The translations under genes were made by a program, and so were the position numbers. The notes under the pieces were generated by a model. The model saw only the letters and a list, made by a program, of their open reading frames with translations, was not told the origin of the DNA and searched no databases. This document shows, one piece after another, positions 1 to 7,200 of a stretch of DNA of 9,403 nt (its first letter is position 1; every line of letters starts with the position of its first letter). The DNA comes from Desulfobacterales bacterium (lineage in GTDB: Bacteria; Desulfobacterota; Desulfobacteria; Desulfobacterales; JAFDCJ01): the NCBI GenBank assembly GCA_029939875.1, contig JAOZSC010000024.1, positions 4,810 to 14,212 of the forward strand, read 5' to 3'.

Positions 1-24
1 GCGGGTTTTCACTTCAAGTATCAT
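1..24 (-). CDS. Start of a downstream gene, cut by the window edge
   Basis: Only the first eight codons are visible, reading MILEVKTR from an ATG at 24 down to 22. A strong GGAGG Shine-Dalgarno sequence lies at 36-32, seven bases before the ATG, which is the main support for a real start. The gene follows the terminator at 37-81, so it is probably transcribed separately, or by readthrough. Too little protein is present to name a family. Confidence 0.5.
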
Positions 25-36
25 GGCACAGCCTCC

Positions 37-81
37 AATAAAAAAACAAAAGGCCCTGCACATGGGGCAGGGCCTTTTGTT
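37..81 (-). terminator. Rho-independent terminator after dsrC
   Basis: A perfect 15-bp inverted repeat pairs 67-81 with 45-59 around a 7-base loop (60-66). On the minus-strand transcript the GC-rich part of the stem is followed by a run of seven U (complement of the A run at 40-46, partly inside the stem), then A and two more U. It lies about 30 bases after the dsrC stop codon. The opposite strand also has some T residues after the stem, but only the minus strand has a proper U tract. Confidence 0.92.
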
Positions 82-111
82 GAAACATCATAGTTGATCA
101 TTATTGATGGT

Positions 112-429
112 TTAGACGCATCCGGTGGGTTTCGGAAGGCCGGCCATTTTACAGGCTCCCTTGCCGGGACCGGACGGGAACAGCTCATAGATGTGTTTTA
201 ATTTGAATCCGGTGACCTTGGACAGTACCCGCACCATGGGCGCAATACCGTTTTTCTCATAATAGTCCCGCAGCACCGTAATAACCTTCTGATGCTCGTC
301 GTTTAGTTCTTCAATACCTTCCTCTTTTTTAACCCACTGGACCCATTCCTGCGACCAGTTATCGTAAGAATCGATAAACCCGTCTTCATCCACCGTGAAT
401 GTCTTGTCCATGAAATCTACTGTTGGCAT
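112..429 (-). CDS. dsrC: DsrC, sulfur-carrier protein of dissimilatory sulfite reduction
   Basis: DsrC is a small soluble protein that carries sulfite-derived sulfur as a trisulfide between its two C-terminal cysteines and interacts with dissimilatory sulfite reductase DsrAB; membrane or cytoplasmic reductases then release sulfide. The 105-residue product matches the usual DsrC length. It ends GACKMAGLPKPTGCV, so Cys93 and penultimate Cys104 are ten residues apart. Both being present separates true DsrC from TusE, which keeps only the penultimate cysteine. The ATG at 429 has a strong GGAGGAG ribosome binding site just upstream. The gene is 138 bases after flxA, with a possible own promoter in the gap and a terminator behind it. 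Its place after an Hdr/Flx-type cluster suggests, by inference only, that the complex exchanges electrons with DsrC. Confidence 0.95.
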   Translation of the reverse strand: MPTVDFMDKTFTVDEDGFIDSYDNWSQEWVQWVKKEEGIEELNDEHQKVITVLRDYYEKNGIAPMVRVLSKVTGFKLKHIYELFPSGPGKGACKMAGLPKPTGCV

Positions 430-511
430 TTAGTTCTCCTCCTTTGATGTATTGGATTTTTCTTTCGGCTTTCGGCCTGCAGCCGGTTTAACGCCTTTTT
501 AAAAGATTCCT

Positions 512-538
512 TCTATACGAATGCGTTGCCAATGTCAA
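512..538 (-). promoter_or_regulatory. Possible promoter for dsrC in the flxA-dsrC gap
   Basis: On the minus strand TTGACA (538-533) is a perfect -35 hexamer, followed after 15 bases by TATAGA (517-512), a 4/6 match to the -10 consensus. The spacing is shorter than the ideal 17. It lies about 85 bases before the dsrC start in an AT-rich 138-base gap. dsrC is normally a very highly expressed gene, so a private promoter would be sensible even if readthrough from the operon also occurs. No operator sequence was recognised. Confidence 0.4.
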
Positions 539-567
539 TATCAATATTAAAAATTTTGCAGCAGCGT

Positions 568-1413
568 TTAATATTCTTTCGGCGTTTGATTCAGCTGTTC
601 GAGGGTGAACACCGGTCCATCTTTGCATACGAACTGCTCGCCGATGTTGCAGCGGCCGCACATCCCGATACCGCATTTCATGCGATTTTCCAGGGACATA
701 ATAATTTTATCGTGTGAATACCCAAGCTTATCCAGTACGGGCTGGGTAAACTTGATCATGATCGGCGGCCCGCAAATGATGGCGTAAGTGTCCTTGTCGG
801 CCGGCGGCGCCTTCTGTTCGGTGATGGTGGGCACAAATCCGGTGTTGTATTTCCAATTGGGGTCATCGGTGCCGTCCACCGTGATGTGCATGTTGATGTC
901 GTCACGTTTTTCCCACTGGGAAAGTTCGTCCCAGTAAAGGAGCATGCCGGGGCTGCGGGCTCCATAAATTACATGAATGTCTTTGAATCTCGATCGGTTG
1001 GCCGGATCCAGCATGTAAATAATCGAAGATCGCAGGGTGGTGAATGCAAACCCCCCGCCGATGATCACAACGTTTTTGCCCTCCAGTTGCTCCCAGGGAT
1101 ACCAGTTGCCCAATGGGCCTCGAATTCCCATGATATCACCCGCTTGCATGGCATGAAGATGGGATGACACCAGGCCGACTTTATTGACGGTGAACATGAC
1201 AAAGCCTTTTTCCGTGGGCGATGAGGCAATTCCAATGGGGATTTCCCCTTTCCCGGTTACGGAAAGCTCGGCAAACTGTCCGGCCTGGTAATCAAATTTA
1301 TTCTCATCCTCGGGGTTCAGAAAAACAAACCGGAATGTTTTCAAATTCTTATCTTCGGTCTCGATGGTGATGTCATCGATTCGAACCGGATAAGGCAGAT
1401 ATGGATTTTGCAC
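568..1413 (-). CDS. flxA: FlxA-like FAD/NAD(P)-binding oxidoreductase with [2Fe-2S] motif
   Basis: This is a ferredoxin-NADP reductase-fold protein of the PyrK/AsrB/hydrogenase-gamma type, moving electrons between NAD(P)H and iron-sulfur partners through FAD. Residues 1-110 form the flavin barrel, with the flavin segment PIGIASSP near 59-66. Residues 114-240 form the nucleotide-binding half, with IIGGG at 117-121 and CGPPIM at 214-219. The C-terminus has Cys247, Cys252, Cys255 and Cys263, the PyrK-like [2Fe-2S] pattern. The length of 281 is normal. The start is GTG at 1413, with an A/G-rich AGGGGGAGGACT directly in front; MQNPYLPYPV resembles FlxA starts and I saw no better ATG. In Desulfovibrio, flxABCD sits with hdrABC; here the same set runs after a large hdrA. 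The region after the GGG motif (FAFTTLRS) is less usual than the common G-x-APLRS form. The flx symbol is by family and context. Confidence 0.87.
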   Translation of the reverse strand: MQNPYLPYPVRIDDITIETEDKNLKTFRFVFLNPEDENKFDYQAGQFAELSVTGKGEIPIGIASSPTEKGFVMFTVNKVGLVSSHLHAMQAGDIMGIRGPLGNWYPWEQLEGKNVVIIGGGFAFTTLRSSIIYMLDPANRSRFKDIHVIYGARSPGMLLYWDELSQWEKRDDINMHITVDGTDDPNWKYNTGFVPTITEQKAPPADKDTYAIICGPPIMIKFTQPVLDKLGYSHDKIIMSLENRMKCGIGMCGRCNIGEQFVCKDGPVFTLEQLNQTPKEY

Positions 1414-1434
1414 AGTCCTCCCCCTCTATTGAAT

Positions 1435-1599
1435 TGACGAATGTCGATTGATGAATGAATAATGAAGGAATTCTATCTATTTTCAATTTTTTGTTACCAC
1501 AGGTAATATTTCAGCATCCCAATTGGAGTTAAATCCCTGAGATCATAATTTAAACCGAAAGTATTCCTTAATTCGTCATTCGTCGTTCGTCATTCTTCA
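1435..1599. repeat. Heptad-repeat element with 35-bp inverted ends in the flxB-flxA gap
   Basis: The 191-base gap between flxB and flxA contains five degenerate TGACGAA-type heptads at 1435-1469 and five of the inverse type (TTCGTCA) at 1565-1599. The two arrays are inverted repeats in exact register, matching at 27 of 35 positions by my count, around a 95-base AT-rich spacer. No open reading frame or transposase lies inside. The shape resembles a small non-autonomous mobile element or a REP-like structure. In the transcript it could fold into a long-armed stem that affects stability or relative expression of the flanking genes. Confidence 0.65.
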
Positions 1600-1604
1600 T
1601 TCCC

Positions 1605-2666
1605 TTATGCCGCACAGGTGTCTTTCTCGGAATCGAAGCTGTTCATCAGCTCGCAGACCCGGCGGATGTCAATATTAACGGGACATGAACGTACGCAGCG
1701 TCCGCATCCCACACATTGAATGCCCGCGTCGTACTTGTCGACGTAGTATTTCAGTTTGTGCATGAACCGCTGGCGTACCCGGTGCAGTTTCGTACCCCGT
1801 GGATTGTGCCCGGTACCGTGCAGGGTAAACAGCGGGTACATGCAACTGTCCCAGTTTCGCATGCGCACCCCTGAATTGCCGTGGGTTTCGTCCTGGATAT
1901 CAAAACACCAGCAGGTGGGGCATACAAAGGTGCAGGTACCGCAGTTGATGCAGGAAAACGACACGTCTTCCCAGAAGCTGGCGTTGTAAAGCTGTGTTGT
2001 ATCAAGAGCTGACAGGTTATCCGTATTCACAGAGGATGCTATTTTAGCTTCGGCCTCCTGTTTCAGGGCTTCAATCTGCTTTCCGGCGGCCTTGGCCTCC
2101 TGTTTCCAGCCGGCAGCGGCGAAAAGCTGTTCGCCTTTTTCAGTTAAAATCTTTGCCAGGAAATGATCGCCGGTATCCACCACCAGGGCATCCAGTCCAT
2201 CTTCGTGAAACGGTCCGCAGCCGGCCGTGGTGCAAAAACAGTTGCTGCCCGGACTGCTGCAGGCCAGCCCGATCAGGGTGGTGGCCTCGCGGGCTTTTAT
2301 CCAGTAAGGGTCCTTGTACTCGGAGGTGTCAAAATTAAGCCCCACCAGCTCAAAGGCCTTGGCATCGCAGGGACGAATTCCAATGACCGCCCGGGGGGAA
2401 TAATCCGTGTCGACTTCTTTTAAAATGTGATGATCTTCCCGGGATTCGTCCAGGGAGTATTCGAACATGTTTTCGGACTGAGGATAAATGATCGCCTTGG
2501 CGGACAGACGGGTGTTGAGGCAATCCAGATCCGGGGCTTCGCCGCTACCCAGTTCCTTGAAATTGTGGAAGTCCCCTTCTTTTACCGGGCCGAACAGGCG
2601 GTAGGAAGCCGTCAATTTTTCGATACCGGCAGCCCATGTCTTTTTGTCTATTTTGACAATTTTCAT
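1605..2666 (-). CDS. flxB: FlxB/AsrA-like 4Fe-4S dicluster electron-transfer subunit
   Basis: The protein resembles the family containing anaerobic sulfite reductase subunit A, sulfhydrogenase beta subunit and FlxB, which passes electrons from the FAD/NAD(P) subunit to other clusters. Residues 1-160 carry family signatures: RPCDAKAFEL at 98-107 and a cysteine-rich stretch with Cys136, Cys143, Cys145 and Cys150. A Lys/Glu/Ala-rich, probably helical linker spans about 175-212. Two ferredoxin motifs follow: Cys239, 242, 245, 249 (with extra Cys252 and Cys254) and Cys318, 321, 324, 328. No signal peptide or membrane segment is seen, so it is cytoplasmic. The ATG at 2666 has AGGGG eight bases upstream. 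It lies directly upstream of flxA, as expected for a pair, but both flanking gaps contain repeats. The choice between flxB and flxC names rests on gene order and the AsrA-like look. Confidence 0.82.
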   Translation of the reverse strand: MKIVKIDKKTWAAGIEKLTASYRLFGPVKEGDFHNFKELGSGEAPDLDCLNTRLSAKAIIYPQSENMFEYSLDESREDHHILKEVDTDYSPRAVIGIRPCDAKAFELVGLNFDTSEYKDPYWIKAREATTLIGLACSSPGSNCFCTTAGCGPFHEDGLDALVVDTGDHFLAKILTEKGEQLFAAAGWKQEAKAAGKQIEALKQEAEAKIASSVNTDNLSALDTTQLYNASFWEDVSFSCINCGTCTFVCPTCWCFDIQDETHGNSGVRMRNWDSCMYPLFTLHGTGHNPRGTKLHRVRQRFMHKLKYYVDKYDAGIQCVGCGRCVRSCPVNIDIRRVCELMNSFDSEKDTCAA

Positions 2667-2681
2667 TGTAAGTACCCCTAC

Positions 2682-2749
2682 TTGTCAGTTGTTAGTTGTC
2701 GGTCGCCAGTTGCAATCGCAACGGGCCACTGACTACAGACAACGGACAC
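2682..2749. repeat. 64-bp imperfect palindrome with heptad periodicity between flxC and flxB
   Basis: From 2684 to 2747 the gap is one long palindrome with no insertions. Arms 2684-2713 and 2718-2747 pair at 23 of 30 positions around a 4-base loop, with an uninterrupted GTTGC/GCAAC apex. The arms are also built of 7-bp units: TTGTCAG, TTGTTAG, TTGTCGG and TCGCCAG on the left, and similar inverse units on the right. It fills almost the whole 83-base gap. It looks like a REP-type or MITE-like intergenic hairpin. No U-rich tail follows on the minus strand, so it is not a standard terminator; it may protect or separate transcript segments. Confidence 0.72.
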
Positions 2750-3697
2750 TTATTTTATAAAATCATCCGGATCCCCGGGTTTATAAGTATCCAGTGGCGG
2801 TCGCACATCCATTGACAGGCCCGCCTCCCATCCGAACAGCTCGAAGCTGTCTTTTTCCAGTTTGCGGGTCAATATCCGCATGTTGATTCCCACCGGGCAC
2901 ACCCGCTCGCAGGAGCCGCAATCCGTACATCGCCCGGCACAATGATAGGCCCTTAAAAAATGAAACGTTTTTATATCAGCGGGATCCTGGCTTTTGCCCA
3001 CCCACTGGGGTCGGGATTCATCAACAAAACAGGTGGGGCAGTAGCACAGGGGGCAGGCATTGCGGCAGGCATAACAGCGAATGCAGGCGGAAAAAAGGTC
3101 GGTGAAATAGGATTCTTTTTCCTTCGGCGGCAGGGCTTCAATTTCACGGATATCTGCATAACGGTCAATGTCCTGCTGCTCTTCGACCTGTTCGGCCACC
3201 AGCTCATCGTAAATAACCGGGTTGCGGTGAATGCAAAGGCGGCAGTTTTGCTGGAGCATATCGTCCTTTTCCAGTTTTTTTTCAAACCCGTCACCGCTGA
3301 CCGTGATGGTGTTGCCGTTTTCAGCGACCTGCAGGATTTCACCGTCAAACATGGCGTTGATTCTGCGTTTGTCGATCATGCCCTTGCAAGGGACCCCGAT
3401 GATGGTCAGCTGCTCGCGCTTGATCTTGTTTTCAATGATGTGGGTGACGATGTTGCGCGAATCACACCCCTTGGCGATGATCCCGATTTTTTCCGTTCGA
3501 TTGGCCAGGTAGTTTGCCAGGTTAATGCCGCAATTGCTGTCCCAGACCAGTTGCTCGACATCTCCAGTGGTTTTCGCAAAATGGGGTTCGTTCATCATGG
3601 GCACGGTTCCCCTGCGAAAGCCGATGATCATGTCAACGGTGCCGTCCTTGAGAAGTCGGGAGGATATTTCCTTGATTTTATCAATATAACTTAGCAT
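2750..3697 (-). CDS. flxC: FlxC-like 4Fe-4S dicluster protein with FrhB-like N-terminal half
   Basis: This is an electron-transfer subunit of the Flx type. The N-terminal half resembles F420-hydrogenase beta (FrhB) proteins: IGIIAKGCDSRNIV at 71-84 and GVPCKGMID at 101-109, with Cys56, Cys78, Cys104, Cys152 and Cys155 as possible cluster ligands. The C-terminal half has two ferredoxin motifs: Cys205, 208, 211, 215 (followed by Cys218, 220, 223) and Cys257, 260, 263, 267. FrhB relatives can bind flavin, but I cannot tell whether this one does. I chose ATG 3697 (315 residues) over TTG 3706. It leaves one base after the mvhD stop and places AAGG nine bases upstream, whereas the TTG would overlap mvhD with no spacing for a ribosome site. 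The one-base junction implies translational coupling to the selenoprotein gene, so poor UGA readthrough could also lower flxC translation. Confidence 0.83.
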   Translation of the reverse strand: MLSYIDKIKEISSRLLKDGTVDMIIGFRRGTVPMMNEPHFAKTTGDVEQLVWDSNCGINLANYLANRTEKIGIIAKGCDSRNIVTHIIENKIKREQLTIIGVPCKGMIDKRRINAMFDGEILQVAENGNTITVSGDGFEKKLEKDDMLQQNCRLCIHRNPVIYDELVAEQVEEQQDIDRYADIREIEALPPKEKESYFTDLFSACIRCYACRNACPLCYCPTCFVDESRPQWVGKSQDPADIKTFHFLRAYHCAGRCTDCGSCERVCPVGINMRILTRKLEKDSFELFGWEAGLSMDVRPPLDTYKPGDPDDFIK

Positions 3698-3698
3698 G

Positions 3699-4130
3699 TT
3701 ACGCAACCTTCGCTTTGGTTGTTAAAAACGTTTGGTTCGGTCCGAGAGCTTTGACCTCGGCAGTCACCTGGTTGACGACATCCACGAATTTGGTGGATTC
3801 AGCCGATGATATCCAGGAAAACTGAAGCCGACCAGGTTCCATTCCCATGAGCTCCATCAAGTTTTCAAACAGGGCGAATTTACGACGGGCGTAGTAATTA
3901 CCTTCCAGGTAATGGCATTCACCCGGATGTCACCCGGACACCCAGACGCCGTCGGCCCCTTCCCGCAAAGCTGCCAGGAAGAATTTGGGGCTCATGCGCC
4001 CCGTGCAGGGGATGCGGATGACCCGGATGTTGGGCGGATATTCCATCCGGCTCACACCGGCAAGGTCGGCAGCCCCATAACTGCACCAGTTACATAGAAA
4101 TGCCACAATTTTGGGTTCCCAGTCAGACAT
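3699..4130 (-). CDS. mvhD: MvhD/FlxD, predicted selenoprotein with in-frame UGA
   Basis: MvhD/FlxD is a small [2Fe-2S] protein that relays electrons from a hydrogenase, dehydrogenase or Flx module to HdrA. The frame from ATG 4130 gives 66 residues up to TGA (3932-3930) and then continues without another stop to TAA at 3701-3699, for 143 residues in all. Before the TGA are the family start ([15 protein letters not shown], Cys13 and Cys16) and Cys42. After it come [16 protein letters not shown] and a normal-length tail ending in Lys/Ala-rich residues. The TGA therefore falls at the conserved Cys of the Cys-His-Pro-Gly-Glu-Cys motif, position 67, with Cys72 retained. Selenocysteine in the MvhD family is established for methanococcal VhuD. 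A hairpin follows the codon at once. The ATG has AGGAG ten bases upstream. flxC starts one base after the TAA, showing that the full frame is the functional one. A nonsense mutation or sequencing error is the alternative. Confidence 0.9.
3904..3927 (-). promoter_or_regulatory. Candidate bacterial SECIS hairpin in mvhD
   Basis: Two bases after the UGA codon the minus-strand transcript can pair 3927-3921 with 3910-3904 (seven pairs, one G-U). After one bulged G (3920) it pairs 3919-3917 with 3913-3911, closing a 3-base loop GCC (3916-3914). Bacterial SECIS elements lie inside the coding sequence just after the UGA, with a short apical loop that has G in its first positions, and E. coli fdhF also has a bulged base below the loop. 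The loop starts 13 bases after the UGA, close to the short end of known spacing. The codons are partly fixed by the conserved protein motif, so this is support and not proof. Confidence 0.6.
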
Positions 4131-4176
4131 GTCTTAGTTTCTCCTTTTTCTGGATGCTGAATGATTTTGTGCCAAA

Positions 4177-4204
4177 TATCGAGTATCCAGTATCGAATAG
4201 CGAG
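4177..4204. repeat. Tandem heptad repeat (TATCGAG type) in the hdrA-mvhD gap
   Basis: Four contiguous 7-bp units, TATCGAG, TATCCAG, TATCGAA and TAGCGAG, fill the hdrA-proximal part of the 76-base gap. The sequence differs from the repeats in the other two gaps but has the same period. The mvhD ribosome binding site lies outside it. No strong hairpin is formed. Confidence 0.6.
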
Positions 4205-4206
4205 CG

Positions 4207-7200
4207 TTATCCAGTTTCACCCAGGGCAAAAATTTGTGAAAAAATCTGATCATTGTCAAAGCCTTTCAGATGAATCGCTCCGGAACGGCAGGAGGCGACG
4301 CACAAACCGCAGCCTTTGCATAATACCGGGTTGATCTCGGCCCGGCCGGTCCAGGGGCCTTCTTCAGTAAACGAGGGCGCTGCAAAAGGGCAGACCGACA
4401 CGCACACACCGCACTGGCTGCACATGGCCGGGTCGGTCTCGGCAATCGTTCCGCTGGTATGAATGGTTTTACGGGCCAAAAGCGTGACCGCCCGCGAGGC
4501 GGCTGCCCGGCCTTGGGCAATGGATTCCTCGATGGGTTTGGGATAGTGGGCCAGGCCACAGAGAAAAACACCATCGGTGGCAAATTCGGAGGGGCCCAGT
4601 TTGGCATGGCGTTCCACGAAAAACCCGTCGTCATTGAGCGGCACCTTGAAAAAATTGGCCAGCTGTTCATCCCGGTTGGGGATAACGGCTGTTGCCAGGC
4701 CGAGCAGGTCAGTTTCAATCTCTATTAAGCGGCCGATGATGTGATCGCGCACGGTGACCACGACCTTGTCTTTTTTAATCTGCACCTGGGGTTTGTGCTC
4801 CAGGCTGTAACGGATGAAAATAACACCGGCCTGCCGGGCTTCCTTATAAAGATATTCCCGTTCGCCGTAAGTCCGGATGTCCCGGTAGAGGATAAAAACA
4901 CTCATGTCGGGGTTTAATTTTTTCAGCTGCAGGGCATTGTCAATGGAATGGGTGCAGCAGACCCGGGAACAGTACGGTCTTTGCGGTTCCCGGGAGCCGA
5001 CACACTGGATGAAGACGGCCGTGTCGAGTTTTTTTAAACCGGGGTCCTTGTCGATAAATTTTCTGTCCATCTCCAGGCTGGTTATGATGCGCGGGTCCTG
5101 GCCATAGCTGTATTCCTCCGGTTTTAAAGGGGATGCGCCGGTCGCCATCACCGCCACCCCGTGTTCAAGGACTTGTTGATCGCCGTTTGTCGACAGGGTG
5201 GATTTAAAATTTCCTACAAAACCATCCATTTCGGAAAGGGTGGTGTCCAGATGGATATGAATTTTTTTGTTTTTCTTCACATCCTTGATTAAGGCGGACA
5301 AGTTTTTCTGGATATCCTCGCCGTTTGCGGTGCGGTAAAGATTCAGGGCCTGGCCGCCCAGCTGGGCGCTGCGCTCAATGATGTGGGTGTCATAGCCCTG
5401 GTTGGCCAGGCTGCTGGCGGCCGCCATGCCCGCAATGCCGCCGCCGATGACCATCGCCGTCTGGTTGACTTGCAGCTCGGCTTCTTTGAGCGGTTCGAGC
5501 AGGGCCACCTTGTACACGGCCATGCGTACCAGGTCCTTGGCTTTCTTGGTGGCCAGTTCCGGGTTGTTTTTATGCACCCAGGAATCCTGGTTGCGGATGT
5601 TGGCCATTTCAAACAGGTATTTGTTCAAACCCGCATTGATCAGGGTTTCCTGGAACAGGGGCTCATGGGTTTTCGGTGTGCAGGCGGCGACCACCACCCG
5701 GTTTAGATTTTTCTGTTTGATAATCTGGGTGATGGTTTCCTGGGTGTCCTGGGAGCAGGAGTACAGGTTGTCATTGGTGTAAGTCACATAGGGCAGGGAC
5801 TTGGCATATTCGGTTACCGCCGGCACATCGACCACGCCGGCAATGTTGATGCCGCAATGGCACACAAATACGCCTACCCGCGGGCGTTCGTTGGTGACGT
5901 TGGTCTCCGGTACGATTTCGGCGATTTTGGTTTCCGTATTGCGCGCGGCGCTTAAAATTTCGCCGGCCGCCGCTGCCGCCGCACTGGCGTCCACCACTGC
6001 CTGGGGAATATCCCGCGGACCCTGGAAAGCCCCGCAGACATAGATACCCTCTGTTGACGTCGCCACCGGGTTAAAGGAGTCTGTTTTGCAGAAATTGCCC
6101 GCGGTCAGTTCCAGGTCCAGCCGTTTGGCCAGCTCAACGGTTTCAGTCTGCGTTTGCAGCCCAACCGACAGCACGATCATATCGAAGGTCTCCGATTTCA
6201 TCTCGCCGTCCTCGGTTATATAACGCACCGACAGATCACCGCTGTCGCCTTCCGGATCGATGGTGTGCACCCGGCTGCGCAGAAAACGAACGCCTTGCTT
6301 TTCCCGGGCGTTGTCGTAAAAGCGTTCAAAATCCTTGCCGTGGGTGCGCATGTCCATGAAGAATATGGCGCAGTCCAGGCCATCGCCGGCGTGCTCCTTG
6401 GCAACCACCGCCTCTTTGATGGCGTACATGCAGCATACCGAAGAACAGTAGGAATTGTCACAGCGGTTCAGGTCCCTGGAGCCTACGCATTGAAACCAGG
6501 CCACCTTTTGCGGCTCTTTGTGGTCGGAAGGCCGTACCAGATGCCCCCCGGTGGGGCCCGAGGCGGACAGGATGCGTTCCATTTCCATGGAGGTGATCAC
6601 GTTGGGGTGTTTGGCATAGTTGTAGGAATCAAATTTTGAAGGATCAAAGGGTTCGAATCCAGGGGCCAGGATGATCGAGCCCACATTGAGCTCGATGATT
6701 TCATCTTGCATGGAATGGTCAATGGCGTCCACACCGCAAAATTCGACACAGATTTTGCAGCCGCCGGTTTTAAAATGAATGCATTTGTCGCGGTCAATGG
6801 CCGGCGTGTTGGGCACCGCCTGGGGGTAAGGCACGTAGACGGGTTTGCGGCCGGTGATGCCCTCGTCGTATTCGGAGGGAATCAGCTCGAATTCGCGCTT
6901 GGAAACATTGTCCCGGATGGTTTCCAGGGTAATATGTCCGGTGGGGCAGACGTAGGCGCAGGCCCCGCAGGCGATACAGGCGTCGGTTTTAATATGAAAG
7001 GGCGTGTCGACTTTCATGTCAACGCCGCGGCCGGTTAAACTGATGGCATTGGCCCCCATTCTTTCGCACACACGCACGCACAGTCCGCAAAGAATACAGG
7101 TGTCGTTTTCTTTTTCGAAACGCGGTTCATCGATGCCATACTCGGATGCCATTTTTTGCAGCAGCGGCACTTCCGGGCAGCGCGCCAGCAGCATTTCCAC

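Noticed and set aside
466..492. Terminator between flxA and dsrC
   Set aside because: The CGGC/GCCG pairing around CTGCA is only four base pairs and has no adjacent U tract on the minus strand.
1435..1599. CRISPR array or transposase remnant
   Set aside because: The units are 7 bp, contiguous and degenerate, with no regular spacers and no coding sequence.
2960..3694. 244-codon plus-strand open frame opposite flxC
   Set aside because: It lies fully antisense to a gene with clear ferredoxin motifs, has no recognisable domain, and is a by-product of codon composition. The same applies to the other plus-strand frames over hdrA and the nuoF-like gene.
3697..3706. TTG at 3706 as start of flxC
   Set aside because: It would overlap mvhD with the AAGG directly abutting the start codon; ATG 3697 has suitable spacing.
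3930..4130. A separate 66-residue protein or an mvhD pseudogene ending at the TGA
   Set aside because: The frame continues after the TGA with conserved MvhD sequence, normal length and a one-base junction to flxC; a single TGA at a conserved Cys fits selenocysteine better than decay.
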